The notes: generated by a model not told the origin, from the sequence alone. Numbered from the stretch's first letter, positions 17,581 to 25,128 are shown. The stretch: 35,839 bases of DNA from Desulfopila aestuarii DSM 18488 (GCA_945863875.1 CAMBBS010000042.1:1-35839); one strand, 5' to 3'. Numbers and translations are program-made.

Positions 17581-19212
17581 ATGACTGCAACGCAATCTTT
17601 CTACCATAATTCGTCACCGCCTGGGCGTACAGGAATAATGTCCTGGCTGTTGACCCATGACCATAAACGGCTGGGCATCATGTATTTTGGCGCTGTGTGC
17701 TTCTGGTTCGTACTCGCCATGTTTCTTGGTCTCCTGCTGAGAACTGAGCTGATGACCCAGGGTCGGACTATTATGGGGGCCGAGGCCTATAATGCGACCT
17801 TTACCCTGCACGGGGTAATAATGATCTTTCTTTTTGTTATTCCCGGTATTCCGGCGATCTTCGGCAATTTTTTCCTGCCGATACAGCTTGGAACCGATGA
17901 TGTTTTTTTCCCGCGCCTCAATCTTTTCAGCTGGTACCTTTTCATGTTTGGCGGATTGTTTGCTATCATTTCTTTGTTTGTCGGTGACGGATTTCCGGAT
18001 ACCGGCTGGACCTTCTATGTGCCCTTTAGTGTGCAAAACAGTGCCAACGTCGGCCTGACCGTCACGGCGGCGTTCATTCTCGGCATGTCTTCGATGCTGA
18101 CCGGTTTGAACTTTGTCACCACCTTTCACCGCATGCGCGACAAAAGTATGGGCTTGATGCAGATACCGCTCTTTACCTGGTCACTGTATGCCACCGCCTG
18201 GGTGCAGATCCTGGCAACCCCGGTGATTTCGATTACCTTCATACTGATTTTGCTGGAACGGTTTTTCAGTATTGGGCTCTTTGACCCGGACAAAGGCGGT
18301 GACCCCTTGCTGTATCAACATCTTTTCTGGATGTATTCCCATCCCGCCGTTTATGTGATGATTTTACCGGGCATGGGGGTGATTTCAGAGATTATCCCAG
18401 TTTTTTCACGAAAATCCATCTTCGGTTATAAGGCAATCGTCTGGTCATCAATGGCCATTGCTATCGCCGGTTCGCTTGTCTGGGCACACCATATGTTCAC
18501 CAGCGGCATGAGTGATGTGTCTGTTTTTGTCTTCTCCCTGCTTACCTATCTCGTCGCTATTCCCTCGGCAGTCAAGGTCTTCTCCTGGGTCTCGACTCTC
18601 TATAAAGGGTCGATAGAGATGACGCCACCGCTCCTTCTGTCGCTCATTTTTATCTATCTCTTCAGCATTGGCGGCCTGACCGGTCTGGTTTTAGGGGCGG
18701 CCGGAACAAATATTCATGTACATGATACGCAATTTGTCGTGGCCCATTTTCACTTTGTCATGTTCGGCGGGACAGGATTTGCTTTTTTCGCGGCGATGCA
18801 TTTCTGGTGGCCGAAGATGTTTGGTGTCATGTATCGGTTTAAACCGGCGTATATCGGCGCGGTCCTGACCGGGGTGGGTTTTGTTTTTCATTATGTGCCG
18901 ATGCTCATCCTCGGTATGCAGGGCATGCCCCGGAGATATTATGACTATCTTCCCCAGTACGAAACCGGCAACTTCCTTGCCGGTTTCGGCGGATATCTGC
19001 TCATTATCGGTATGGTGACGATGTTTGTGAATCTGCTGCTGAGCTTCAAGCAACGGATTCCCGCACCTGTTGATCCCTGGGGGGGAACCACTCTGGAGTG
19101 GACGGTCCCATCGCCGCCGCCGGTGCACAATTTCATGAACAAGCCGCACGTAGAGGATTATCCATATGATTTCACCAAGGTAACTGAACGATTCCAGAAA
19201 ACTGGCAAGTAA
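17581..19212 (+). CDS. coxA: Cytochrome c oxidase subunit I, A2 type
   Basis: Catalytic heme-copper subunit that reduces O2 to water and pumps protons. The 543-aa protein has about 12 membrane helices. Heme a ligands are His77 (TLHGVIM) and His391. CuB ligands are His254, His303 and His304 (WAHHMF), with the cross-linked Tyr258 in HPAVY, and His389 is the likely heme a3 ligand (HFHFVMFGG). Helix VI reads MYSHPAVY instead of GHPEVY: the proton-channel glutamate is replaced and the YS pair is present, the mark of A2-type oxidases. An AGGA site precedes ATG 17581. Subunits III, IV and II follow closely. Confidence 0.96.
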   Translation: MTATQSFYHNSSPPGRTGIMSWLLTHDHKRLGIMYFGAVCFWFVLAMFLGLLLRTELMTQGRTIMGAEAYNATFTLHGVIMIFLFVIPGIPAIFGNFFLPIQLGTDDVFFPRLNLFSWYLFMFGGLFAIISLFVGDGFPDTGWTFYVPFSVQNSANVGLTVTAAFILGMSSMLTGLNFVTTFHRMRDKSMGLMQIPLFTWSLYATAWVQILATPVISITFILILLERFFSIGLFDPDKGGDPLLYQHLFWMYSHPAVYVMILPGMGVISEIIPVFSRKSIFGYKAIVWSSMAIAIAGSLVWAHHMFTSGMSDVSVFVFSLLTYLVAIPSAVKVFSWVSTLYKGSIEMTPPLLLSLIFIYLFSIGGLTGLVLGAAGTNIHVHDTQFVVAHFHFVMFGGTGFAFFAAMHFWWPKMFGVMYRFKPAYIGAVLTGVGFVFHYVPMLILGMQGMPRRYYDYLPQYETGNFLAGFGGYLLIIGMVTMFVNLLLSFKQRIPAPVDPWGGTTLEWTVPSPPPVHNFMNKPHVEDYPYDFTKVTERFQKTGK

Positions 19213-19223
19213 GGATTATTGAA

Positions 19224-19820
19224 ATGAGCTCACAGGTAGACAGAGCTGGTATTAAACTCGGGATGTGGTTGTTTCTCTATTCGGAAATCATCCTTTTCGG
19301 CGGACTTTTTGTCCTGTATGCGGCGTATCTGCACCGATATCCCGAGTTCTTTGCCGAGGGTGGCAAAGAATTGAACCGGGTAATCGGGGCGGTCAATACC
19401 ATCGTCCTGCTTATCTCCAGTTTCACCGTGGCCGCCTCCATTACCGCTATACAGCGAAACGCCAAAAAACAGGCCGTTGGCTTGCTGCTCTTCTCTCTTT
19501 TTTGCGGTGTTGTCTTTCTGGTGAATAAATATTTTGAATGGGGGGCGAAGATTCATCATGACATTTACCCAAACTCCGAAACCCTTGTTGCCGGAGAACC
19601 TGGGGTGAATATCTTTTTTGGTCTCTATTATGTTATCACCGGCCTGCACGGCCTCCATGTCATCATCGGTATGGCGCTGCTCTCCGTCAGTCTCATTTTT
19701 GTCCTAAACGGTAAAGTGACTGCCTCCAGATTTTCCATGCTCGATAACTCCGGTCTCTACTGGCATCTGGTAGACCTTATCTGGATTTTTGTGTTCCCTT
19801 TGTTTTACCTGGTATTGTAA
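19224..19820 (+). CDS. coxC: Cytochrome c oxidase subunit III
   Basis: Integral subunit that supports oxidase stability and proton uptake. The 198-aa protein has about five membrane helices, the short bacterial form. It shows KLGMWLFLYSEIILFGGLF at the N-terminus, ITGLHGLHVIIGM, and the final YWHLVDLIWIFVFPLFYLV, all typical of this family. AAGGA lies upstream of ATG 19224, 11 nt after coxA. The hydrophobic parts and position in the operon leave little doubt. Confidence 0.94.
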   Translation: MSSQVDRAGIKLGMWLFLYSEIILFGGLFVLYAAYLHRYPEFFAEGGKELNRVIGAVNTIVLLISSFTVAASITAIQRNAKKQAVGLLLFSLFCGVVFLVNKYFEWGAKIHHDIYPNSETLVAGEPGVNIFFGLYYVITGLHGLHVIIGMALLSVSLIFVLNGKVTASRFSMLDNSGLYWHLVDLIWIFVFPLFYLVL

Positions 19821-19845
19821 TACAGATCAGTTTTGGAGATTGAAC

Positions 19846-20133
19846 GTGGAGAATCAGGATAAACAGCATGTGCTCAGCTTTACTCAACTCGGGATGGTTC
19901 TGGCGATTCTCCTGGTGCTGACCGGAGTTACCGTCGGGGTATCCTACATTGACATGGGATTCTTCAATATTCCCATTGCCCTGGCCATTGCCTGCACCAA
20001 GGTGACCTTTGTGCTGCTCTTTTTTATGCATCTCAAATATGAAGGTCGTGTTATCAATATATCGTTCATCAGTACGGTACTGGTGCTCGTTATTTTGATC
20101 GGGTTTACCTTCTGGGATGTGGCATACCGATAA
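19846..20133 (+). CDS. coxD: Cytochrome c oxidase subunit IV
   Basis: Small accessory subunit. The 95-aa protein has three membrane helices. It has the family pattern of a short polar N-terminus, LAIACTKVTFVLLFFMHLKYE in the middle, and a last helix ending FWDVAYR. I chose GTG 19846, preceded by TTGGAGAT; the frame opens at 19789 but the extra codons overlap coxC and lack homology. Its place between subunits III and II is usual for caa3/aa3 operons of this type. Confidence 0.88.
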   Translation: MENQDKQHVLSFTQLGMVLAILLVLTGVTVGVSYIDMGFFNIPIALAIACTKVTFVLLFFMHLKYEGRVINISFISTVLVLVILIGFTFWDVAYR

Positions 20134-20148
20134 CAGCTGGAGAATTCT

Positions 20149-20736
20149 ATGACCCCGGTACAAGGCGTTGATCAGGCATTTTGGTATATACTCGGAATTT
20201 CCGTCGTACTGCTGTTTGGCATCACCGCCGTGATGGTCTTTTTCGTCGTTAGGTACAGGCGAAGCAAACATCCTGTCGCCGCTGATATTCGAGATAATTA
20301 TCCTCTGGAAATTGTCTGGACGATTATCCCGACGCTGATAGCACTATCCATGTTTTACGTTGGCTGGTCCTCCTATCTCGGACTGCGCACCGTTCCCGAT
20401 GACGCCATGGAGGTAGAGGTCCTGGCTCAGCAGTATTCGTGGATTTTCGTCTATGACAATGACAAGGAAACCGAGAATGAACTGGTGGTTCCCCTGGGCA
20501 GGGCAGTCAAGCTGAATATCACCTCCCTTGATGTACTGCACAGCTTCTTTGTGCCGGCCTTTCGCATTAAAGTTGATGCGGTCAAAGGCATGTCGACCTA
20601 TACCTGGTTCTATGCCGACGAGCTTGGGGAATACGATATTGAGTGTACCGAGTATTGTGGGGTAGATCATTCGGCCATGGTTGCCAAACTGAGAATCGTC
20701 CCTGAAACAGAATTCCAGAGCTGGCTGCTAAAGTAA
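20149..20736 (+). CDS. coxB: Cytochrome c oxidase subunit II, CuA without cytochrome c domain
   Basis: Electron-entry subunit. The 195-aa protein has two N-terminal membrane helices, then a periplasmic cupredoxin domain. The aromatic WIFVYDNDKE follows QQYS, the first CuA histidine is in DVLHSFFVPAF, and the rest of the CuA site is CTEYCGVDHSAM (C-x3-C-x3-H-x2-M). It ends soon after the CuA domain, so unlike caa3 enzymes it has no fused cytochrome c; an external donor is needed and none is in the window. The N-terminus lacks a classical cleaved signal. GGAG precedes ATG 20149. Confidence 0.95.
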   Translation: MTPVQGVDQAFWYILGISVVLLFGITAVMVFFVVRYRRSKHPVAADIRDNYPLEIVWTIIPTLIALSMFYVGWSSYLGLRTVPDDAMEVEVLAQQYSWIFVYDNDKETENELVVPLGRAVKLNITSLDVLHSFFVPAFRIKVDAVKGMSTYTWFYADELGEYDIECTEYCGVDHSAMVAKLRIVPETEFQSWLLK

Positions 20737-20796
20737 AGTGACTCCGCTTATGGACATCTTATATTTTCCCTCTTTGTGGTAAGTTTTTTACCAGCG

Positions 20797-21648
20797 ATGA
20801 AAAGAAGATACGGCCTTGCCAAGGTACCGCTCTGTCTTCTTATTGGCTGCTCCACGGTTTTTGGTTATATGTTGGCAGACCCCCTTGTATCGGCGAAGAC
20901 GTTTTTCGCCGGCTGTGGCATTTTTGTCACTGCCGCAGGCGCGGCAACGCTGAACAGCCTGCAGGAATATCGACTGGATGGGGAACTGGGGAGAACAAGA
21001 AACAGACCCATGCCCCAGGGTTTGCTTACCCCCGCCGAGGCAGGCCTACAGGCACTGGTGCTGTTGTCTGTCGGCCTGGGGACGCTGTTTGCCGCAGGCC
21101 CGACTCTTTTACCGACGTTGGTCGCAGTCTGTGCCGTCTTTTTGTATAATGGTGTCTATACCCCGCTAAAAAAGAAGACGGTCCTGGCTATTATCCCGGG
21201 GGCGATCTGTGGGGCCTTACCGCCTTATATAGGCTGGCTTGGCGGTGGCGGGACGGCTGTCGGATTTACCGCGGCCTTACTGATTGTTCTTTTTGTCCTG
21301 TGGCAGGTGCCGCATTTCTGGCTCGTCCTGCTTACCTTTAAAGACGATTATGCCGGGAGTGAATTGCCAAATTTTCTCAAACAGTTTCGAGAAGACAGTT
21401 TAAAACGTTTTTTTGCCACCTGGATCGGCTCTCTGGTGACGGTTATGCTTATGTTCCTCACCCTGCCTTTTCCTCTGGGCTGGTCCTTTCGTGCCATAAT
21501 CATCGGCAATGCGTGTCTGTTAGTTGGGACGTTCCTTTATGGTCTGGCGCTACGAAAAATTAGCGATTATCGATTGCTGTTTATTGTTTTGAACCTGGCT
21601 CTGTTTTTCCACATGGCGGCGCTTGCCGCCGGCAGGGCTTTGACGTAG
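20797..21648 (+). CDS. ctaB: Protoheme IX farnesyltransferase (heme O synthase)
   Basis: UbiA-family membrane enzyme that adds a farnesyl group to heme b to give heme O, needed for the a-type hemes of the oxidase. The protein of about 283 aa has around nine hydrophobic segments. It shows NSLQEYRLDGELGRTRNRPMP (the Asp-rich prenyl-diphosphate site), YTPLKKKT, and GAICGALPPYIGW. The start is uncertain: ATG 20797 fits the family, and a GTG at 20776 is in frame; neither has a Shine-Dalgarno. A 6-bp hairpin TGGTAA/TTACCA lies immediately before the ATG. No heme A synthase (ctaA) is nearby. Confidence 0.92.
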   Translation: MKRRYGLAKVPLCLLIGCSTVFGYMLADPLVSAKTFFAGCGIFVTAAGAATLNSLQEYRLDGELGRTRNRPMPQGLLTPAEAGLQALVLLSVGLGTLFAAGPTLLPTLVAVCAVFLYNGVYTPLKKKTVLAIIPGAICGALPPYIGWLGGGGTAVGFTAALLIVLFVLWQVPHFWLVLLTFKDDYAGSELPNFLKQFREDSLKRFFATWIGSLVTVMLMFLTLPFPLGWSFRAIIIGNACLLVGTFLYGLALRKISDYRLLFIVLNLALFFHMAALAAGRALT

Positions 21649-21666
21649 ATGCAGTCGGTTGGGTGG

Positions 21667-21939
21667 GGGTCCTGAAGGTAAAACATTAACAGTTCGGGGG
21701 CGACAGTTTTGCAGTTTTCCGTGAACAGCTACCCAAAACGCGCCGTGAAGCCCGGTCCTGCAGGTCCGGGCTGCCGGGCGTAAGCTGTTCCTCCGGTGTC
21801 AGTTGCTGTTCGACATGGCGCCGGCAGCAGGAATCCACCAAAGCACCTGTTCAGAAGCGTATGCTCATGCGTAGGTGCTGGTGGAATCCTCGATCTTCAG
21901 GCCGGGGAGAATGTCGAAACAGTTGCAATGAAAGGACCC
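21667..21939 (+). ncRNA. Candidate structured RNA element upstream of the selenoprotein gene
   Basis: The 321 nt between ctaB and the selenoprotein contain no gene but many long pairings. GGGTCCT/AGGACCC (667-673 with 933-939 of the 21000s) closes the whole. Domain 1 has GAACAGCT/AGCTGTTC (723-730, 783-790), CGCC/GGCG (741-744, 777-780) and AGCCCGG/CCGGGCT (749-755, 766-772). Domain 2 has TTCGACAT/ATGTCGAA (809-816, 911-918) and an inner stem with CCACC/GGTGG (835-839, 880-884) and AGCACCT/AGGTGCT (842-848, 873-879). I do not recognise a known family. It could be a leader riboregulator, a separate RNA or a remnant palindromic mobile element. Confidence 0.5.
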
Positions 21940-21969
21940 TGCTATGAATAATTATAATGGGAGGTACGA

Positions 21970-22332
21970 ATGAACATCGATTGGGCTTACATGCGTAGAG
22001 GATGAGCTTCCTGTAAAAAAGCCTGGATGGTTTTTGCGGAAAAAAACATCTCGATTGCGACCGAGGTGAATGCGAGAAATCAAACCTACAAAGGAGAAGA
22101 GGCGTGGAAGGTGATTGCCGATGCAGACATCGTACATGTCGCTAGTGGCCAGCAGTGTATAGCGTTTTCTCCTTCAACCGCTGATAAGGATGTCCTGCTG
22201 AAAAAGCTTACCGGACCAACGGGTAATCTTCGGGCGCCCACCGTGAAAATCGGCAATGTTTTTTATGTCGGCTACAATGCCGCGCTGTATGATCGGCTTG
22301 GCCAGGGAGGCGGTTCGGTCGATTTTCTCTAA
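21970..22332 (+). CDS. ArsC-family selenoprotein with in-frame UGA (Sec12)
   Basis: A 120-aa thioredoxin-fold protein of the ArsC/Spx-like group. Codon 12 is TGA (22003-22005), giving the redox motif G-Sec-A-S-C-K-K-A at residues 11-18, where relatives have Cys in the first position. The reading frame is open on both sides, with a cis-proline-like RAPTVKIGN later. GGGAGGT lies 5 nt before ATG 21970, so translation starts before the UGA. A SECIS-like hairpin (22008-22041) begins 3 nt after it. An ordinary gene caller would start at 22027 and lose the active site. Substrate is unknown; an arsenate reductase role is not shown. It implies selA, selB, selC and selD elsewhere in the genome. Confidence 0.88.
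22008..22041 (+). promoter_or_regulatory. Bacterial SECIS hairpin
   Basis: TTCC (22008-22011) pairs with GGAA (22038-22041), then GT with GC via a G-U pair, an A-rich/T-rich helix, and GCC with GGT, closing a UGGAU loop (22024-22028). The loop holds the GG expected for SelB recognition and lies about 19-23 nt after the UGA, within the range for bacterial SECIS elements. Confidence 0.75.
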
Positions 22333-22373
22333 CCAAGGGGTGGGGAAAGATGTGCAGCTTCTCCACCCTTGGT
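22332..22373. terminator. Hairpin between convergent selenoprotein and peroxiredoxin genes
   Basis: ACCAAGGGGTGGGGAA (22332-22347) pairs with TTCTCCACCCTTGGT (22359-22373), with one bulge and one wobble, overlapping the selenoprotein stop codon. No T-tract follows on the + strand, so it may act as an mRNA end structure rather than a classical intrinsic terminator. Confidence 0.5.
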
Positions 22374-22397
22374 GTCCTACTGTCGAATGGAAGGATA

Positions 22398-22988
22398 TCA
22401 GTGGTGATTGCTGAGATATTTGGCAACACCTTCCGCCGTCGGTTGCATCGCTTCCTCTCCTTTATGCCAGTTTGCCGGGCAGACCTCGCCATGTTTTTCG
22501 GTAAACTGCAGGGCGTGCAGGATGCGTAAGGCCTCGTTGACATTTCTGCCGAGGGGCAGGTCATTGACTACCTGGTGGCGAACAATGCCTTCCCGATCAA
22601 TAAGGAAAAGTCCCCGCAGAGCGATACCTTGATCGAGAAGCACGTCGTAGGATTTTGAAATGGATTTGTCGAGATCTGCGACGAGGGGGTATTGAATATT
22701 ACCGATGCCGCCGTCATTGACCTTGGTGTTTTTCCAGGCCAGATGGGAAAAGGCCGAATCGATAGAAATACCGATAAGTTGGCAATTATGGTCCTCAAAC
22801 TCCTTGACCGCCTTATTGAAGGCGAGGATTTCAGAAGGACAGACAAAGGTAAAATTAAGAGGATAGAAAAATAACAGCACATACTTGCCACGGAAATCGG
22901 CGAGACTGAAATCGTCTTTAAACGAGTTGTCGGGTAAAACCGCGGTTGCTGTAAAGTCAGGTGCGGGACGGGTGACTAAAAGGCTCAT
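22398..22988 (-). CDS. Typical 2-Cys peroxiredoxin (AhpC/Tsa type)
   Basis: Cytosolic thiol peroxidase reducing hydrogen peroxide and organic or sulfur hydroperoxides. The 196-aa protein has peroxidatic Cys50 in FTFVCPSE and resolving Cys170 in GEVCPANW, with the helper residues of PLNFT and GLFLIDREGIVRH. Length and motifs are those of the typical 2-Cys Prx1/AhpC class. No AhpF or thioredoxin reductase is adjacent, so its reductant is unknown; rubredoxin and the FAD oxidoreductase upstream are in the same direction but separated by a terminator. ATG 22988 has AGGAG 8 nt upstream. Confidence 0.95.
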   Translation of the reverse strand: MSLLVTRPAPDFTATAVLPDNSFKDDFSLADFRGKYVLLFFYPLNFTFVCPSEILAFNKAVKEFEDHNCQLIGISIDSAFSHLAWKNTKVNDGGIGNIQYPLVADLDKSISKSYDVLLDQGIALRGLFLIDREGIVRHQVVNDLPLGRNVNEALRILHALQFTEKHGEVCPANWHKGEEAMQPTAEGVAKYLSNHH

Positions 22989-23067
22989 GATAATGCTCCT
23001 GTCTGTGTATGTTTTATGGTGAAATTTAGGAAATACAAAATAACTTAGGATAGCATAACATTGGAGG

Positions 23068-23124
23068 AAAAAAAGAGCTGCGGCATATTTATTCAGTAAA
23101 TTTAAACATGCCGCAGCTCTTTTT
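23068..23124 (-). terminator. Strong terminator after rubredoxin
   Basis: A perfect 17-bp inverted repeat (23070-23086 and 23108-23124, 21-nt loop) has a GC-rich core GAGCTGCGGC and poly-A/poly-T ends. On the minus strand it ends in seven T, about 100 nt past the rubredoxin stop. The symmetrical ends would also work on the other strand. Confidence 0.85.
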
Positions 23125-23220
23125 GAAAGCGGGTAGTTGAAAAATAGAGTTTTTAAAAAAAGGATTTCTCAGCTACCTTAGCCCAGTAAAAGGGTCCTGC
23201 AATGAGTCCGAATCGACAAA

Positions 23221-23379
23221 TCAGTCCATTTTAGTAAAAGATTCTTTTTCGGCTCCACACATCGGGCAGACCCAATCTTCCGGAACATCTTCCCATGCTG
23301 TTCCCGGAGCTACACCGTTGTCTTCATCGCCAGTTGCCGGATCATAAATGTACCCACAAGGACATTCCCATTTTTGCAT
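23221..23379 (-). CDS. Rubredoxin
   Basis: Small one-iron electron carrier of 52 aa. The iron is held by [11 protein letters not shown] (Cys-x2-Cys) and [11 protein letters not shown] (Cys-x2-Cys). In anaerobes it commonly donates electrons to superoxide reductase and to rubredoxin:oxygen oxidoreductase. ATG 23379 is preceded by GGAGGTGGAGAAC; an open extension to 23421 runs through this site and is rejected. It has its own promoter (23437-23464) and terminator, so it is transcribed singly. The first motif reads CPCG, in which the second position proline is a common variant. Confidence 0.96.
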   Translation of the reverse strand: MQKWECPCGYIYDPATGDEDNGVAPGTAWEDVPEDWVCPMCGAEKESFTKMD

Positions 23380-23424
23380 GTTCTCCACCTCCTCAATGAA
23401 AATATTATATTTAGTAATCATTCC

Positions 23425-23464
23425 TAGACGTAGTCTACTATAGTGAATGCCTGTCGAGAGTCAA
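23425..23464 (-). promoter_or_regulatory. Rubredoxin promoter with overlapping dyad
   Basis: On the minus strand TTGACT (23459-23464), 16 nt and TATAGT (23437-23442) form a good promoter. A dyad TAGAC-N3-GTCTA (23425-23437) covers the start point. The -10 region CACTATAGTA resembles CACTGTAGTA upstream of dfx. Confidence 0.65.
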
Positions 23465-23494
23465 TGAAAAAGAGTTAAAATTTATGTCGGCGAA

Positions 23495-24904
23495 CTAACA
23501 TGTGCTGCCTTTAATTATTTCTTTGCAGGGAATAAGCGCGGTGGCGGTAGCTGAGACAATATTTCCCGCTACCCCGGGACCATCACCGGCAACAAAGAGC
23601 CCCGATACCGACGTCTGGAGATTGTTGTCGGTTGTAACCTGGGTGGCAAAAAATTTAATTTCCGGAGCGTACAGCAGGGTCTCGTCATTGGCGACACCGG
23701 GAATAACCTGATTCAGCTGATCGAGTCCATCGATGAGATTGGTGAGAATTCTCTCCGGCAGGGCCATGGCAATGTCACCGCAGGTGACACTTTTCAGGGT
23801 CGGTTCGATATAGCTGTTTTTCACTCGGTTCCAGGTCGATCTTCGGCCCCGTTTCAGGTCGCCATAGCGTTGGAGGATCGGTTTGCCACCGCCGATGAGG
23901 GTTGCCAGTTTGCCTATGGACTCGCCATAGGCCTGATTATCTTCCACGGGATCAGTGAGAACGACCTTGGACAAGAAGGCAAAATTGGTGTTGTCGGATT
24001 TTTTATCCATAAAGGCGTGACCGTTGACGCAAACAAAATTCTGATAGTTTTCCAGGGCAACATAGCCACCAAAATTGGTACAGAAAGTGCGGGTCTGGTC
24101 GTCGTATTTTGTGGTTCGCACGAAAAAGGTCGGATCGTAAATGATTTCGCAGAGATCCTGCATGATTTCATTGTGTACCTCGACCCGGACACCCACTTCG
24201 ATGCCTCGCTGGGACACCTCGATGCCGTGTTCTTTGGCCACGTTGGCCACCCATTCGGCGCCGACCCGGCCGGGGGCGAGAATGACATTTCTCGTCTTAT
24301 AGGTATCGCGGTTGGTTTTCACCCCGCGCACGGCGCCATTTTTGACGATTACCTCTTTAGCTTCTTCCGAGTGATGGAAGGTGACACCTTTTTCCGCCAC
24401 ATAGTCGGCCATTTTTGTTATGTGGCCGGGCAGGTTGTCGCTGCCCAGGTGTTTTTGTTTGATGATCAAAAGATCGATACCCTGTTTACGGGCCTCTTTC
24501 CTGATATTTAGGGCGCGGTCCATATCGGTTGGAAATACTTTTCCGTCCATATTGAAGCGGTTGAAAATCATTTCCGTTTCATCAATCAGGGCTATTGCTG
24601 CCGAGACATCCATAAACTGGGTGAGATCAGTCTTGCCGAGTTTGTGGATAAAGTTGAGTTTCCCGTCGGAGAAGAGTCCGGCCCCCCCAATGCCGCACAG
24701 TATATTACAGGGCTTGCATTTAATACAGCCACCATCTTTTATGGGGCATTTCCGTTTTAAGGATGCTTTCCCTTGTTCAATAACCAATACCTTGAGGCTG
24801 GAATGTTCTGCAAGGTAATAGGCGGCAAAGAGGCCCGCCGGGCCTCCGCCAACAATAATGACATCGTAGGTATCTGCGGATTTGCTCTGTTTTGGTGGAG
24901 ACAA
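23495..24904 (-). CDS. FAD-dependent oxidoreductase with N-terminal cysteine cluster
   Basis: A 469-aa cytosolic flavoprotein of the uncharacterised FAD-dependent dehydrogenase group. The dinucleotide-binding motif VIIVGGGPAGLFAAYYL (15-31) is followed by a cysteine-rich segment with Cys53, 60, 63, 66 and 70 (RKCP...CIKCKPCNILCGIGG), then GLFSDGKLN. The C-terminal FAD motif is GLFVAGDGPGVAGNI. The cysteines could bind a metal or Fe-S cluster, which is inference. The start is TTG 24904 with GAGGAA 6-7 nt upstream; no ATG fits the N-terminus. Substrate is unknown. The position just upstream of rubredoxin on the same strand would allow a redox link, but rubredoxin has its own promoter. Confidence 0.85.
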   Translation of the reverse strand: MSPPKQSKSADTYDVIIVGGGPAGLFAAYYLAEHSSLKVLVIEQGKASLKRKCPIKDGGCIKCKPCNILCGIGGAGLFSDGKLNFIHKLGKTDLTQFMDVSAAIALIDETEMIFNRFNMDGKVFPTDMDRALNIRKEARKQGIDLLIIKQKHLGSDNLPGHITKMADYVAEKGVTFHHSEEAKEVIVKNGAVRGVKTNRDTYKTRNVILAPGRVGAEWVANVAKEHGIEVSQRGIEVGVRVEVHNEIMQDLCEIIYDPTFFVRTTKYDDQTRTFCTNFGGYVALENYQNFVCVNGHAFMDKKSDNTNFAFLSKVVLTDPVEDNQAYGESIGKLATLIGGGKPILQRYGDLKRGRRSTWNRVKNSYIEPTLKSVTCGDIAMALPERILTNLIDGLDQLNQVIPGVANDETLLYAPEIKFFATQVTTDNNLQTSVSGLFVAGDGPGVAGNIVSATATALIPCKEIIKGSTC

Positions 24905-25078
24905 TGGACGTTCCTCGTAGCTGGTTCTTTTTAAGTGGTAACGACAAGTTCAACGATTACCCGACCTCCTTGGGCAGAGTCAAGGTAATTGTCTTGATTG
25001 GTAATACTTCAGCGGGGAAGGGCTGCGGTGACTTGGTGATGCCATAACGGGTGCCGGCAAAAAAACTCACTGGCGGTG

Positions 25079-25113
25079 GCCCGGGTTCATATGAAATTGC
25101 TCTGAACCCGGGC
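25079..25113 (-). terminator. Hairpin downstream of recA
   Basis: A perfect 11-bp repeat GCCCGGGTTCA/TGAACCCGGGC (25079-25089, 25103-25113) with a 13-nt loop starts 16 nt past the recA stop. On the minus strand the nearest T-run (seven T) is 14 nt beyond the stem, so it is a probable but not classical terminator. Confidence 0.55.
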
Positions 25114-25128
25114 GTGTAAAGGGGAAAC

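Noticed and set aside
21667-21939. tRNA-Sec or cobalamin riboswitch in the structured element
   Set aside because: No cloverleaf with a UCA anticodon and no B12-box-like conserved sequence could be found on either strand.
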